From NCBI GenBank assembly GCA_961205875.1, contig OY540809.1:9684267-9748266 (forward strand): 64,000 nt of DNA, written 5' to 3'. How positions within the stretch are numbered: position 1 is the stretch's first letter; each line of letters starts with the position of its first letter. Position numbers and translations under genes: made by a program. Of this stretch, positions 1 to 12,564 are shown in pieces. Under the pieces are notes generated by a model. It searched no databases, was not told the DNA's origin, and saw nothing but the letters and a program-made list of their open reading frames with translations. Source of the stretch: Sialis fuliginosa. Taxonomy: Eukaryota > Arthropoda > Insecta > Megaloptera > Sialidae.

Positions 1-190
1 TGCTATTTGTGATGTTTAAAATCGTGAAATATTTTGTATGTAAAGCATGAGATTACTGTATGCCATTTTGTGATTTATAATTTATATTTGATACAAAATG
101 TATTGTTTATGAATAGAATTTACAGGTGTATTTTAAACTGTTTCATAGAAAATCTACATTTATTAAGTAATATTATATAGGGTTTATTAA

Positions 191-320
191 CCCTTTAACT
201 ACAGGTATCAATAAAATTATCAATAAGCGATCCTTGCATCTAAGCATATTTTAAAATCACTTAATGATGACAGCAGTGTAATAAAATTTATGTTTTGTCG
301 TTTTACCGGTAATTAATGGG
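191..320. mobile_element. 130-bp TTAA-flanked MITE
   Basis: The element begins CCCTTTAACTACAGGT and ends ACCGGTAATTAATGGG; the ends match at 13 of 16 positions as inverted repeats. It is flanked on both sides by TTAA (187-190 and 321-324). A TTAA target with CCC/GGG ends is the pattern of piggyBac-type elements, so this is probably a piggyBac-derived miniature element with no coding capacity. Confidence 0.65.
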
Positions 321-550
321 TTAATATGAGACAATTCAAGAACGATTTACTAGAAAATATATTAATTCAAAACAATTATTATCGCTACTTTTTTTTATTA
401 TATATATTGCCAAAAAATAATAATTACAGTAACTTTTCAATCGCAATATCACTATGAAGCACATTCATAAAATTTAATTTTTTGAAATGAAACAAAATTA
501 ATAGAAGGGATTTGAGTTGGTTCAAAAATTTTTTTTGTAAATATATAATG

Positions 551-675
551 TATTGCATTGCAGGTTCACTTTGGGAGTACAGTACAAGAGAGGCACTATC
601 ATAAGCAGTGCAGAACACATAAAACTGTAGTATAAAGCCGCTTTTGGACTGCGCACTCAAAGTGAACTTGCAATA
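551..675. mobile_element. Palindromic MITE, about 125 bp
   Basis: The ends TATTGCA plus GGTTCACTTTGGGAG and CTCAAAGTGAACTTGCAATA are inverted copies of each other; the left arm carries an extra 5 bp. The centre is unrelated AT-rich sequence. The superfamily cannot be assigned because no clear target duplication is seen. Confidence 0.5.
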
Positions 676-1068
676 CTGGTTTGCATGCATTTTTGATTAA
701 TTTTTGTACTGAATAAAAGTTAAAATTTAATCTCACTATACCATATTAAGAAGTTAAACCAACAGAATCTTAAAATAATTTGTATTTTCTAAATAAAAAA
801 TCTTTAAACATGACCAATTTAAAATTTTTAGTTATGCAGTTATGATTCTTAAAATAACTCATTAACATTGAATGGAATAAAATGGCACATAAAAAGAAAA
901 TACAATAATGATTATATTACTTATTGTTATTTTTATCACGGAGCAACATCGATTTATGTCCAATGCATTAATGAACTAATGCACAACAAAGACTATACAG
1001 AGGATATATTATAGTATTAAATTATAATAGTAAAAACACAAACATTATAAGTAATGTGAAATAAAAGA

Positions 1069-1074
1069 TTTATT
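1069..1074 (-). terminator. Candidate poly(A) signal of EI24
   Basis: AATAAA reads on the minus strand here, about 240 bases past the EI24 stop codon. Other A-rich hexamers occur nearby, so the exact cleavage site is uncertain. Confidence 0.4.
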
Positions 1075-1313
1075 ATATCACATAAAAATTATATTAATAA
1101 AATTATTTATCAGTCCCTTTTTTAAATAATATTTACTCATTTTGTATAACATATAAAAACAATATTAAAAAAATGTAATAACCAGTAAAATATCTATTTT
1201 AAAACCATGCAAATTAATTTAAAATTATCATGTGGTGTCATGATATAACAGACTCAATTTGATAAGCGTCGTTGTCCATATCTTGCTCTATAAAATAAGT
1301 GTAAAAGTAAAGA

Positions 1314-2985
1314 TCATCTACGTATCGGAGTTGGCTCGATAGATCGGCTGTGTCCGCTAATAGTGTGATTGAATATTGAATTTGAAATTGCTATAACAGG
1401 TGAGAATAGCTGCAGAGGATAATCACTAAAAGTAATATAATTAGGATGTTATTGAATCAAAAGTAAAATATAATATATTAAAACTACACTTAAAGAATGT
1501 TTCACTTACCAAACGTCAGTAACTGGATTTGCTTCATTTCCACTTATTATAAAGAAGGGGAACAAAATGGAAAACAAACAGCCACTAAAAACACACATAA
1601 ATATAGTTTATAGTGGTTTACATTATCATAAAATTCTCACTCAACTTTTACAATTTTTTAAATGAAAATTGTTTAATTATTCTACCTTTTTAAGATTTAT
1701 TTATTTGATTTACAACATGTAGAATATAGATATTTTATATTCATTTCTTAGCAAAAAGTATATATGCTGATCAAGAAAATACATAGTGGTGGCTTATATA
1801 AGTAAATAATTGATATTTATCTTACCTTATAAAATATGAAGACTGCAACTGTGTAAGAACAGCTAATGGTAAACCAAACCCAATAAAATACGGCCAATTA
1901 TGTTCAATAAATGTCAAACGTTTATGTAGCTCCCAACCCATGTTGAACCACTTATATTCGAAAGCGTACAGCGAATATAATAAACACATATGGATAAGAC
2001 AGAGCACATCGCCCACAGCCATTAAAGGTATTAAACTGACTAACATACTTTGAGCAAGAAATAATGCTTGTACTAATATACTGAACAATGAGTCAGCTAT
2101 AAGCTTACTGACACTCGACATGAACTGTGGCCGACCACGACTATAACGATAAGCAGAATCTGCAATATCCTGTAATAAAAGTTTTTCAATTAATAATCTT
2201 ATTTCATAATAATTTTTATCTTTATATAACTTTTATACGTGTCTGTAAGTCTCTGACATATTTGAGAATCATGTATGAAATGGTTATCTGAATAGTATAT
2301 TTACCTGAAACCACAAGCAGTTAATGACTTTGCTTAAGAAAAATAGAGGCAAAACCCAAATAGTTCCAAATGTAAGAGATAAAATAGGTTCCATCCAACT
2401 CCATAATTTTCTTCCTGTACTCGATTCTTCACCAAAAATAAAGGTAAGTAATATCCGAATACCAGGTAACATTACAATTTGGAATAATAAAATACTCAAT
2501 AAAAATATTCCTCCATTTAAAAAGCCACATTGTATTGTTCGCTTCAATACTTTTGACTCCCTAAAATAAGATATATTTGTTTCAAATATTTATTTGGTTA
2601 TATTCATTGTAATATATAAACATACTCAAATTGCTTGATAGTTTTTGTAGGTGTAGTAGGATTATTTTGTCGTCGTTTTGGTGTTCCCTGAGAATTATTT
2701 GGAGATATTTTAGATAAAGACCGTTGATTCATTTCTTTGTCTAAGTAAAATATTACGTATGCTCCTCGGAGGCTGTCGATAAAGCCTCTAGCTACCGCAT
2801 AGAGGATTTTCTAAAACATATGATATAAATTGAAATATTATATAATGTATTCTTCAAAATAATAGTGGATTACATATAAATTATTATCCATGCATAATAT
2901 GTAAGTATCAAAAATGTCAAATAGATAATTATAATGATTATAATATTAGATATTAAAATTAATAACTTACAGTTACGTTTTCCAT
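1314..2985 (-). CDS. EI24: EI24 (etoposide-induced 2.4) homologue, six exons
   Basis: The spliced reading is complement of 1314-1425, 1510-1584, 1826-2169, 2305-2560, 2626-2810 and 2971-2985. Every intron has GT-AG ends and the phases agree, giving 328 aa (human EI24 is about 340). The start exon codes only five residues (MENVT). Conserved stretches include LNGGIFLLSILLF, WVLPLFFLSKVIN, LWFQDIADSAYRYSRG, EYKWFNMGWELHKRL, IEHNWPYFIGFGLPLA and SGCLFSILFPFFIISGNEA. Several hydrophobic segments are visible (about residues 84-108, 125-148, and more in the C-terminal half), as expected of this multi-pass ER membrane family. EI24 is known from other animals as a p53-induced protein needed for autophagy. 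Residues 35-65 are a polar, Lys/Pro/Thr-rich low-complexity loop unlike the human sequence. It is transcribed divergently from TRAPPC4. Confidence 0.95.
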
Positions 2986-3417
2986 TTTGCAGGTACTTAT
3001 ATATTAATAAGTTATCATATTCACAGGTAAATTACAACCTTTGCCTGCGATTTTAGATCTTTCAATGATTATCATTACTATCAATACCTTTATTCATTGT
3101 CGGAGTTATTCTATATTTAGAACACGAGAGGTTATATTGATGTTTTTTACGAGGATAATTACTTTAAAAACTGCGAATTCTACCGAATAATATTGTTATT
3201 GACTATGATTTTAATGAAATTTGAAAATAATAAATATGTAAACGTGTTTTATTTTTAGATTTTGACATTTACGCCATTTACGTATGAACTTATTTGATAG
3301 AAATTATTCCTTTTGACATCTGTCAGCTGTTTGACAACAAAGCATATTCTTCGTATCAAATAATTATAAAAAGGTCGTAGATTTTTTTGAAGGATACATT
3401 TTTAATACATTACATCA
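2986..3417. promoter_or_regulatory. Shared bidirectional promoter, EI24/TRAPPC4
   Basis: This 432-bp interval separates the two start codons of a divergent gene pair, so both promoters and 5' UTRs must lie in it or in an unseen upstream exon. No clear TATA box was recognised on either side, consistent with housekeeping promoters. The role is inferred from position. Confidence 0.6.
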
Positions 3418-4503
3418 ATGGTTATTTATGGAGTATATATAATTTCTAAATCAGGTGGATTGATATATAATCATGATCATAATTTACCTAAAGTGGAAGC
3501 AGAAAAAACATTTAGTTTTCCATTAGATATTAAATTAAATATTTCTAATAAGTCTATAGTTGTTGATTTTGCACAAAGAGATGGAATTAAAGGTACATAC
3601 TATGATTATTACTTTATGAACAATGAAATAATTAGTAACATATTGTAGTCGGACATGTTTTATTGGCTGTAAATGGTATTCCGGTCACCAACAGACAACT
3701 GGATGATGGAAGAGATGTATTTGAAATAATAGAAAACAAAGAAAATTATCCATTAAATCTTAAGTTTGGTAAACCTAAAACAACAACAAATGAGAAAATA
3801 TTCCTAGCCAGCATGTTTTATCCATTATTTGCAATTGCCAGTCAGTTAAGCCCAGAACCGAAAAGTTCAGGAATTGAAGTATTAGAAGCAGACACCTTTA
3901 AACTAAATTGTTTTCAAACATTAACAGGTATATGATATTCTAATTATTTACAGTTTTTTTGAATGTCTCAGTTAAAATAATATATAATTTGACTTGTAAT
4001 TTTAACCTGCTCCTGATTGTATAAAAATAGAAGAATGTAAATTCTGAAAACACAATTTGTTTCTTGTATTTTGTATTCCATAATGGACTTGTTTACACTG
4101 TGTTACACCATAATTTTTCACAATTGTCACACCGATCTAAAATAACCGTATTGTAAAAATATTACTTATATACATACCACCAACGTCTAGCTACAATTCT
4201 TCTGAGTTTACATTGAATTTTACATTTACATTAAGATTAAAATAAAAAAATACGGTGTAAATGGGTTTGTCAGAGTTATAACATCATTAAAATATTTTTG
4301 TAGGTGTAAAATTTATGGTTACTGCCGACAGAAATCAAGGTGGAATGGATCTTTTATTAAAGAAAATATATGAGTTATATTCAGATTATGCACTGAAAAA
4401 TCCGTTTTATTCAATAGAAATGCCTGTACGATGTGAACTATTTGATACACATTTACAGACACTGTTAGAACATGTAGAAAAGTCTGGTATCACTAATGTA
4501 TAA
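3418..4503 (+). CDS. TRAPPC4: TRAPPC4 (synbindin), TRAPP complex subunit 4
   Basis: Exons are 3418-3592, 3649-3927 and 4304-4503, giving 217 aa (human TRAPPC4 is 219). All junctions are GT-AG and in phase. Strongly conserved blocks are [13 protein letters not shown] and [13 protein letters not shown] in the N-terminal longin-like fold, [12 protein letters not shown] in the metazoan PDZ-like insert (about residues 59-100), then [22 protein letters not shown], here cited by its ends only in practice, and [15 protein letters not shown] and MPVRCELFD near the C-terminus. TRAPPC4 is a core subunit of the TRAPP II and III tethering complexes, which act as Rab exchange factors in ER-Golgi traffic and autophagy. 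The first intron is only 56 bp. The gene diverges from EI24. Confidence 0.96.
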
Positions 4504-4512
4504 TTTATAAGA

Positions 4513-4518
4513 AATAAA
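4513..4518 (+). terminator. Poly(A) signal of TRAPPC4
   Basis: AATAAA lies 10 bases after the TRAPPC4 stop codon. This implies a very short 3' UTR. Confidence 0.6.
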
Positions 4519-6014
4519 AATGAAATATGAAAATTAAATTGAATCGTTTATTTCTTTTCATACCTTTTTCAATAGCAGACGTTCCTTACTGTAAATGCCC
4601 ATATGGTGCAAACAATTCTGTTATAAATGACAGTTATATATAGGGGCTTTCAAGGAGTAGGGATTTGCAGTATGGAAGGTACCGGTCCCAAACTGAATTA
4701 TAGTATAGAATGCCTACTATAGTAAATACAACATTTTACATTTAATATTATTAAATAATATTAAAATAACCCCTAACAAAAGTTAATAGAATCTTTAATT
4801 TTTGGTATCATAGAAGAAATCCACATTTAAAGTTACGAAATTTGATTCATATTTGCGAAATAAGCACAAAAAATCAATGCAAAGCGTTTGGAAAAAATCG
4901 TGGTACATGAATCTTATAGAGGAGATTCAGATCTACAATTTTCGTAATAACATTTTTTTACGTAAAAGCAGCCATTTTGGAAGTATTAACGGTGATAAAT
5001 CGAGCCTGGCCGATTTTTCGCTGCCTATTTCAAACTACCCTTCACTTTGAGCATCGATTGAGACAGAAGAATGGAGATTAGCCTAATAGTGTATATAGAA
5101 AAAAATTTACGCAGAATTTAATAAAAATCATTTTCTCTTATTATATTTTTTCGTCCGAATTGCGCTTCGAAAAAAAATGAGCAAAACTGGAATAAAGTCA
5201 ACTCTGGTAATTTCAATTTGGACTATATAAGTTGATTTTTCATCATTAGAATGTGAAATACTGTTTCCAAAAATGTTAACCCACACCCACGGTGGAGATC
5301 GTTATCGTTTTATATATTTTATTACATTCTATTTCTATTTATATATTCCACATACCTGGGGGTTTGTTAAGTCCGAACGGCCTTCAATTAAGACGCACGA
5401 AGGACACGAAGCTATCTCATGAATCACCACCATCAAATTTCTATTTCATTTTACTGTATTTGGTATTATTTGTATGCCGAAATTCTGACTCCATCTCGAA
5501 TACCTGTGTGATCTCATGGTGTATTGTTTATAGACAACTCATTCTACCACCCATGCTTTTACACGACTTCTATGACATATTTATGTAAATTATATTTTAC
5601 ATTTTTATCGGTATCTTAAACAAAATGCTACTTTTTATGTAAAATAAAATGGTGACAAATTATAGTAGTTCTTTAGAACAGATACCTATATTTTAAATAT
5701 AATTTTATCAGAAATATCATTTTGCTATAGGTTCAGGGCAGTATTTAGATATTTTTAGGCTCGAGGCAAAAAAAAGAATGGACTTATAATGTAAGATTCA
5801 TTTTATCTTATTTAAATATAATGAACACCCTCTTTTGTATTATTGGTCAGAGTTAATTTGGGTTAGTCATTTTATTCCTGATATTTTCGTAAGTAAAAGT
5901 AATACTTATTTTTATAGGTGAGGAAAAGCAAAATGTTATTCCTCAACGTTTAAATTCAAATATCATAAATAGTATAATCATCGACCATATCTGATACTTG
6001 ATATCACTTTAACC
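4519..6014. other. Intergenic, repeat-like, no gene recognised
   Basis: Open stretches here are short and show no known domain. The text around 4880-5000 and 5290-5590 reads like old dispersed repeat. A hAT-like left end (CAGGGCAGTATTTAG) occurs near 5736 with no partner end found. Confidence 0.45.
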
Positions 6015-6728
6015 CAGGCCTGCCTAACCCAAATTGCACCGCGGGTCGCATTGACGACCTAAAATGTTCCGAGGGCCGCACATAAATAATAAGATTTTGT
6101 AAGAAAATTTGGATTTTCGGTTTTGAATTTTTTTAAAACAAAATCTATTTTTTGAGTATAAAAAATGCAAAGCTAATTTTTATAGGTTTTATACATATAG
6201 CCGACCTACAATATTTCGCCCCATGTCACAGATGAAGGATTGTAATTGATCTCATTCTATTCAGCGGGAAAAATCCTACAGGAAAAATTACCTACTATCT
6301 CGCATAGGAACCGAGTTATTTAGGATTTTGTATAATCAATAAATAGTGAAAAAAAATATCTCAATTTTTCTCCCCGTTACAGACAAAAGGTTGTAATTTG
6401 TCTTATTTGACCCGAGGGGAAAAACAAGCTACTGTTCAATTTAGTAAATTAAAAAAAAATAATTAACCAACAATAAAATATATCTGTTTCAAGTATTTAA
6501 AATACTAATAAATAATGGTTTTATTTATTCACAAAAGTACTTTAAATTCGAATTTTGTATTAAAAAAATGAAAAAGTTTAAGTCACATAAATAGAACAGT
6601 ATTTTAAAGAAAACAACGGAAAATTAAAACCAACCTCAGTGATTTTGAAACACCTGATACTTAAAATAAACATTATAAAAACATAATTTGTTCATATGTG
6701 GCCGCGAGCAGCAAGTTGGCCAGTCCTG
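6015..6728. mobile_element. hAT-type non-autonomous transposon, 714 bp
   Basis: The left end CAGGCCTGCCTAACCC and the right end, read inverted as CAGGACTGGCCAACTT, are imperfect terminal repeats followed by GC-rich subterminal sequence. Flanks are CTTTAACC and CTGTAATC, a degraded 8-bp target duplication (6 of 8). The interior is AT-rich and non-coding. The family is hAT by its CAGG ends and 8-bp duplication. Confidence 0.7.
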
Positions 6729-7704
6729 CTGTAATCAATAATTTTCATGATTATTACTTACATTTAATATATGAAGTTAATGCTGCATCTTAAGCCATCC
6801 GATTTACCTTTGATTTCATTTCTAGTTTATTATCAAAATGGTATTAATTAATTTAAAAAAATTAAATAAAATTCAAAATTCTTATTTCATGTTCGTCTCG
6901 AATGGTCGAAATTAAAGTCGTAGTCGACTGATTACCCCCTGATCTAAACCAACGCTGTTTAATTTTTATCAAACTACGAAACAATTTTACTTTTGTAAAT
7001 ATTTAACGAGCTCTTTAATTTCGCACAAAAAATTATTTGGTGGCCCACTTGTTGGACAACGTTGACCTATACAAATTAAAACAGTTGCCACTTAAAAATT
7101 GTATTCGATCATAATATTTTCGTTAGAAAAATCCAAAATATTTATCTCAAACACGCCACATATTATAAAAGCGATCAAATAAATAATGTATTCCATAAAC
7201 ACGCCCTCTCTAAACCATTAAGAATTAGCAGCATTCTTCAGAACGTACAAGCCAAAACTTATAGTACCAGTAATTATAAATAAGTTCTCACGGCATTCAT
7301 TGATACACATTTTCTTAGGCATGCAGTTATTATTCGGAGAATACGAATAGCTTAAGGGCTCTAAAATCCGTATACCCATCTGGTACAAAAACGATGTTTC
7401 GTAGCTCGCGGCGCAAACAAATTAAAAACAATCTATCTTATCGTTGAGATTTTTTCATAATTATCCATTGCACACGTACTGCATGACAAAATTATATACT
7501 GTTCGTAACTGGTAGTTATAATAGAACGATATACAGATGAGCCCTGTATCGCGTCTCTTAACACAAATGAAGTTTATTAGTTCTTGTAGTGATTCATTCA
7601 GAAATCTGGTTAGCCTGAGGACAATATGATAGAACTGTGGTACTTCAACAGTGGGTGAAATCTTTTACATAAAATACATAACCATTTATTTTATGTAATC
7701 AATC
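6729..7704. other. Intergenic, nothing recognised
   Basis: AT-rich sequence with no convincing open frame or terminal repeat. Confidence 0.4.
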
Positions 7705-8187
7705 AGTACGTTTACACAGCGCTGTTATTTCAATTTTCCTGTAACCGGTGTAGTAAATCCGGAAATAAAAATTCGTGTAGATGGCGCATTAACAGGTTTA
7801 GTTATGCTATTCCTCTTGACCTACAGGCATAGCATAATTAAACCGGAATAAAAACGCGTGTAAACTGCATGGACATAGTTATATCTATTTAGCCAACCCC
7901 CAAAAATATAAGTATCTACGGAGTATAAGGATTTTATCGTAATGCACTTCAAGCGTTATCAGTTAAAATATGGTTAAAATACCTGAGACGACGAGATTGA
8001 AAACAAATGAAAGCGTGAGTCGTAAAAGAGACGAAGTATTTTTAGAATTTCTTGTTGGTAGGCTATCGAATTTATAGCGTACTTCAAATCGGAATTATAA
8101 TTCCAGCTGTGTAAACAGCACCGCTTAAAAAAGTTTAACTACATCGGTTACAGTAAAACCGAAATAACAGCGCTGTGTAAACGTACT
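7705..8187. mobile_element. MITE with long (~54 bp) inverted repeats
   Basis: The arms begin AGTACGTTTACACAGCGC and match over about 54 bases with only a few differences, ending with GTAGTAAA/GTAGTTAAA. A second, smaller inverted repeat lies inside at about 7788-7870. No target duplication was found, so the superfamily is open. No coding sequence is present. Confidence 0.7.
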
Positions 8188-9035
8188 CATATATGTAGTT
8201 ATCATGACCTCACATCCTATTACGGACTCTCAAGCTAGATTTTTCGGTGGGCCTCTTTCCGTTAAGAAACGTAACAAAAATTTATGTAGAGAAAAAAAGT
8301 CCTCGTAAGGCAAATTTTGAAAAATAGAAAAAAGCTTGTTGTCTGTTGCGCTCCCTCCTGTCAATCCAACTTTGTGGGCACCATGGGAGTTATGGTTATC
8401 CATTCCCTATAAATAAAAATTATAAATCTAATAAATTAATATGTAGGTACATATATCAAGAGTTTGTGTTAACAATTACTCACATATTATTTGTATGTGG
8501 GTGATTTTATAATGCCAATGTTATAATAAATAAAGTAATAACAAAAAATCTAGTAAAAAATATAACACTTACATTAAATTGCAAAGTTATGTATAGTCAA
8601 GATTTACATATTGATTAGTTCCTAAATATTTATCTATGATTCAGTTTATAAATGTTGTTTTTAATGAAACATTTAAAATCTATTCTTATAAGGAGCTATT
8701 GGTGACAAATAAAAGCATGATTTATCATTTTTATTTTAATCCATTTGGCAGTTCAAGTATTTATTTATGCAATATTTTTGCAAAATACTAACTACAGATA
8801 TTTTTGAATATTGGTGGAGGAGGGGGAGGGGGGTACTGATTCATCAGTGAATAAAGCTAAAATCACCGATTTCTCATGAATTAGTGATCTTTGCCACTGA
8901 TTACAAAATATACGAGTATGTATACTTAAAAGTTTGGGAATGTCATGTTTATACACCTGCAAAATAACTTACCACAAAAGTGATTAACGCTATTAAATCA
9001 TCTGTAAATAAAAAATCTTAAAAATTAACTCGTAA
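8188..9035. other. Intergenic, nothing recognised
   Basis: Mostly AT-rich sequence with a purine tract near 8815-8836. No gene or element end was identified. Confidence 0.4.
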
Positions 9036-9539
9036 GGGATTGGCACCAGTCTTAGCTCCTTTAAGAGCAAGGTATACTATTTCTTGGGATTAATGGGTTG
9101 ATTTTTTATAATTCTCATGAACTCATGTTACTAATAAAACAAGTACCTCTTTATTAAATCAATTTAATTACCATATAGTTTATTTAATTTAATTTATGTT
9201 TTTTCTCCAGTAATAAATAATTGTTAATGATTACAAAATGATAAGTATACGACACAAAAGGTATTCAATAAAGAATCTTAAAATTTGAAACAATGTAAAG
9301 CATATGCTATGATAATATAATAATTAATAAATAGATTACACTAATAATTAGATTAAATATCCATCATTTTGACTTCCATTAGCCGATTGTCATCAAATTA
9401 AGCTGTTTTACAGTCAAGTATATATAGATTATGATTCAGTAATGGCAATAATCAAATATCAACAAATATTTCTAATTTAATACAATTAATTAAATAAGAA
9501 TCCAACACTGAGGTATGATCCAAAACTGGTGCCAGTACC
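9036..9539. mobile_element. Harbinger-like MITE family A, copy 1
   Basis: The ends GGGATTGGCACCAGT and, inverted, GGTACTGGCACCAGT are terminal repeats. Flanks are TAA on the left and TTA on the right, so a 3-bp TWA target is possible but not proven. The same element recurs at 48469-48980 (same strand) and 60295-60807 (inverted). About 500 bp, no coding capacity. Confidence 0.7.
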
Positions 9540-9639
9540 TTATATGAGTTTAGTACAAGATTTGATCATATTTAATTAATTTGCATATAAATATATTTGC
9601 CCGTATTACTGACCCACAAGAAAACATTTTGATATCCTC

Positions 9640-9845
9640 ACACACCTGTCGCCGTCGGGGTAGTTGCAGCGTGTATGTACCGAGCCATGGGAAAATTCTT
9701 GCGACGCGACTCACCGCGCGTGCTTCGGATTCCACGCGGTTCCAGTAACCACCGCGTGTTTGCATACCGCGGGTCTCTCGCGTGCTGCCCCGCCCACGCA
9801 ACCCCAGGTGCGCATTAGCTAACTGTGTCAGGTGCATCCTGTGAG
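9640..9845. other. CpG-rich patch 1
   Basis: About 200 bases rich in CpG (runs such as GCGACGCGACTCACCGCG) stand out in AT-rich surroundings. It could be a distal promoter, an enhancer or a GC-rich repeat. A minus-strand open frame of 104 codons crosses it but resembles no known protein. A lone hAT-like end (CAGTGCCGGATTAAC) begins at 9847. Confidence 0.35.
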
Positions 9846-10141
9846 TGCAGTGCCGGATTAACATAATCAGTCAACCAGATTATAATTGTGGCCCCAGAAA
9901 GAAAATGTAACTCATTTGAAAAAAAGTTATTATTGGATTAATATTTGGACTTAAAATTCGATTTTATAAACCAGTTGTTAATAAAAGTATCCAGATTCGA
10001 AGGACACTGTCCAAATTAAAAAAAAATCGCGAGTTAAATAATAATATAATATTATTAAATTATGAAAGCTTCAATACATTTTGTTTGTTTGTCTGTATTG
10101 AATTTTTATAAGATATTTATATTATTATCAGTGAGTTTATA

Positions 10142-10656
10142 CAGTGCTGAATTAGCCATGTAGCAGGAGTAGCAAATGCTATGGGTCCCGCGGTTTATCG
10201 AAAAATATCTCTTATTGGATTTACTACCTACCGTCCAATGGTTGCCCAAATCTACAGCAATTAATAATTTAATTTCAGGGTTTCCGATCTCGATTCAATT
10301 TAATCGAAAATCGATTTTTAAAGCTCTGATCTTTGATTTTTTAATCGATTTTTCTAAATTTGCCCACATAAAATTGAGAAAAGTTGGTCTGTAAAAGCGG
10401 TGTTTTATTATACACTTAAAAAAATTAAGGGATAATTAAAAAAATAAAATAAAAATAAAATTTTCAAAGAAAAATTATTAATTATTAGATTTGCATGATC
10501 CAAAGCTCATTCAAAAGCTTGCACTTTCTAATTTTTGGGGAGGTGACACTATCGATTTCCACTCCGGGTATCACCCTCTGCCTCCTAGTGACGCCACTGC
10601 CAAGGGCCTCTTTATAACATTTGCTACAGGCCCCGCGCTGGCTTAATCCGGCACTG
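10142..10656. mobile_element. hAT MITE family B, copy 1 (515 bp)
   Basis: The ends CAGTGCTGAATTAGCC and, inverted, CAGTGCCGGATTAAGCC are terminal repeats. A perfect 8-bp target duplication AGTTTATA flanks it (10134-10141 and 10657-10664). It is a shorter, opposite-strand relative of the element at 32217-32967. No transposase frame is present. Confidence 0.9.
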
Positions 10657-10689
10657 AGTTTATATATCTTTTATAATCAGAAGTGTAGT

Positions 10690-11216
10690 CAGGGGTTGGT
10701 TAAACTGGCCTCCAACCCGAAAAAACCCGTATTTTTCATTAACCTGAACCCGAAACGAACCTGCAATATCTCAAAGTCAACGAACCTCAATCTGAACCTG
10801 AACTTTTTCATGGATTTCCGGTAACCATATATTTTTAAAAGGTTCAATAAATTATTTTTAATATTTATATTTTCCTCCAATAATTTTTATAAAAGATTAT
10901 AAAATGTACTAATACTGGATATCTGTTTGAATTTTATGGTATGATGTGGCTTATCATGTCAAGTACTGAAATTTAAATATTTTTCACTTTCTTTTTTAAT
11001 TCTATAACTGAATTACATTTCAAGTTTCAAAAAAATCTGAACAATAGAAACAATCTTTAAAATGTAATTTTATTTTTTGCCCTTTTTTCTAGCAATATTT
11101 TAATGGCTATTAATGTTTTTCTTCTTCAGAAAATGTTTTATTCGTTAATTATAATTTTGTTTTCGAACAAAATAATTTTCTTTCAATTACAAACTTGAAC
11201 CCGAACCCGAACCTGA
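10690..11216. mobile_element. hAT family C fragment, copy 1
   Basis: This begins CAGGGGTTGGTTAAAC and is related along its length to the complete copy at 44730-45165. It carries runs of ACCCGAACCTGA-type sequence at both edges. The right terminal CCCTG was not found, so the copy appears truncated. Non-coding. Confidence 0.6.
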
Positions 11217-12222
11217 ATTTCATTTAAAATAGTGCGCGTTTAATTTGTTTCCATCATAGAAAATAAAAAATTAATGGCGCTTATATGTATAAGCACTTGT
11301 TTCTATTTATAATTGTCTTTTTCTTATTAGGAGAGTACTTTAGCGGATCCAGGATATGTACCAGCAGGACGAGAATACACGGATTGAGTACCACGTTTTT
11401 ATGTATAATTTGATTTGTCGGTGTAAAATTTCTAAAGTTCCACTAATACATATTGAACATATGTTTTTAAAATTTATTGTTTCCCGAATAAATATAAAAA
11501 TGTTCACTTTAATTTTAAATTTTAACTGATTTCAAGTTATTAAATTTTTAATGATAATTTTTTATATTGATTGAATATTTTATATTTTAACATAATGATT
11601 TCTGAAAATTTAGAAAAGTAAAACTAGATTTAATAAAATATGTAATAGAATTATAAATATCAATTAAATGACTATTTTTTATCTTCGAAATATAATTCTT
11701 AAGGTTTCTATTGACCACTTAATTTGCAGGAACCCTTCAGATAGGATGTCAAATTAGGTGGTATATAGAGGCCTTAACTCACACACGATTGTTTTATTTT
11801 GACTTTTAAATTACGTAAATGAGATTTTTTTTTTAATTAAAAGTAACTCATTTGTCGTGTACCATGTCATCACTTCTGTGGCTGATATGAACATATGGTT
11901 AAAAATAAAATAAAACAAGTCGAAAAAAGAACGTTTATTTTGTTCTAAATTACAGTAGGAAATAAGCAAAATTACGCAGTGGTAGTTTTACCATGCTGTT
12001 AAAATTATTATACAAAATAAATAAGAATATGTTTAATTATTTTAAAGTAACAATAAGCTATTGTTAGAATTTTAGATAAGTAATTATTATTATTTGTAAT
12101 TATATCTAATCTTAATTTGTTAAATAAAATAATGTGTATTGACAAATTCAAGGGGGCTTTGATCTCTTATCCACCATCATGGGTACACCACTGTCATTAC
12201 ATCACTTTAATATGTTTCTTGC
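11217..12222. other. Intergenic, nothing recognised
   Basis: AT-rich sequence without a supported gene or element boundary. Confidence 0.4.
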
Positions 12223-12564
12223 GTCCAGTATTATAAAGGAGCTAATAAAATTTGTTAGCTAACAATACTTTCAACGTGGTATTAAATTTGTGGTATTGTA
12301 CTGTTACTATCTATGGATTTGTTTTAGAATTTAGATCAGTGATACTTCAACTTAATATAACACAGTTGATGACTCTGGCTGTATGATATAATTTTCATAA
12401 TATCACCATTTTTTAATACCATTGTTTTACTTACCGCGCGTGTGAGAAACTTGTCAAATACTTTATGATGTTTCAAGGCAAGGAAACTGTCATATAGATT
12501 TGATAACCCATTTGAAAGTGCTTGTTAGCTAACAAATTTTGATAGCTCTTTTATTATACCGGAC
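12223..12564. mobile_element. MITE family D, copy 1
   Basis: The ends GTCCAGTATTATAAAGGAGC and, inverted, GTCCGGTATAATAAAAGAGC form terminal repeats next to a second palindromic block built on GTTAGCTAACAA. Related copies lie at 27556, 47044 and, more distantly, 23795 and 24137. No coding capacity. Confidence 0.65.

Larger units (their letters stand above)
1..1068. other. AT-rich flank downstream of EI24
   Basis: No coding sequence was recognised here. The stretch is AT-rich and holds two small inverted-repeat elements, listed separately at 191 and 551. It lies beyond the 3' end of the minus-strand EI24 gene. Confidence 0.5.

Noticed and set aside
5292-5588. 98-codon plus-strand open frame
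   Set aside because: The start is TTG-derived or GTG-like in context, composition is hydrophobic by AT bias, and nothing resembles a known protein.
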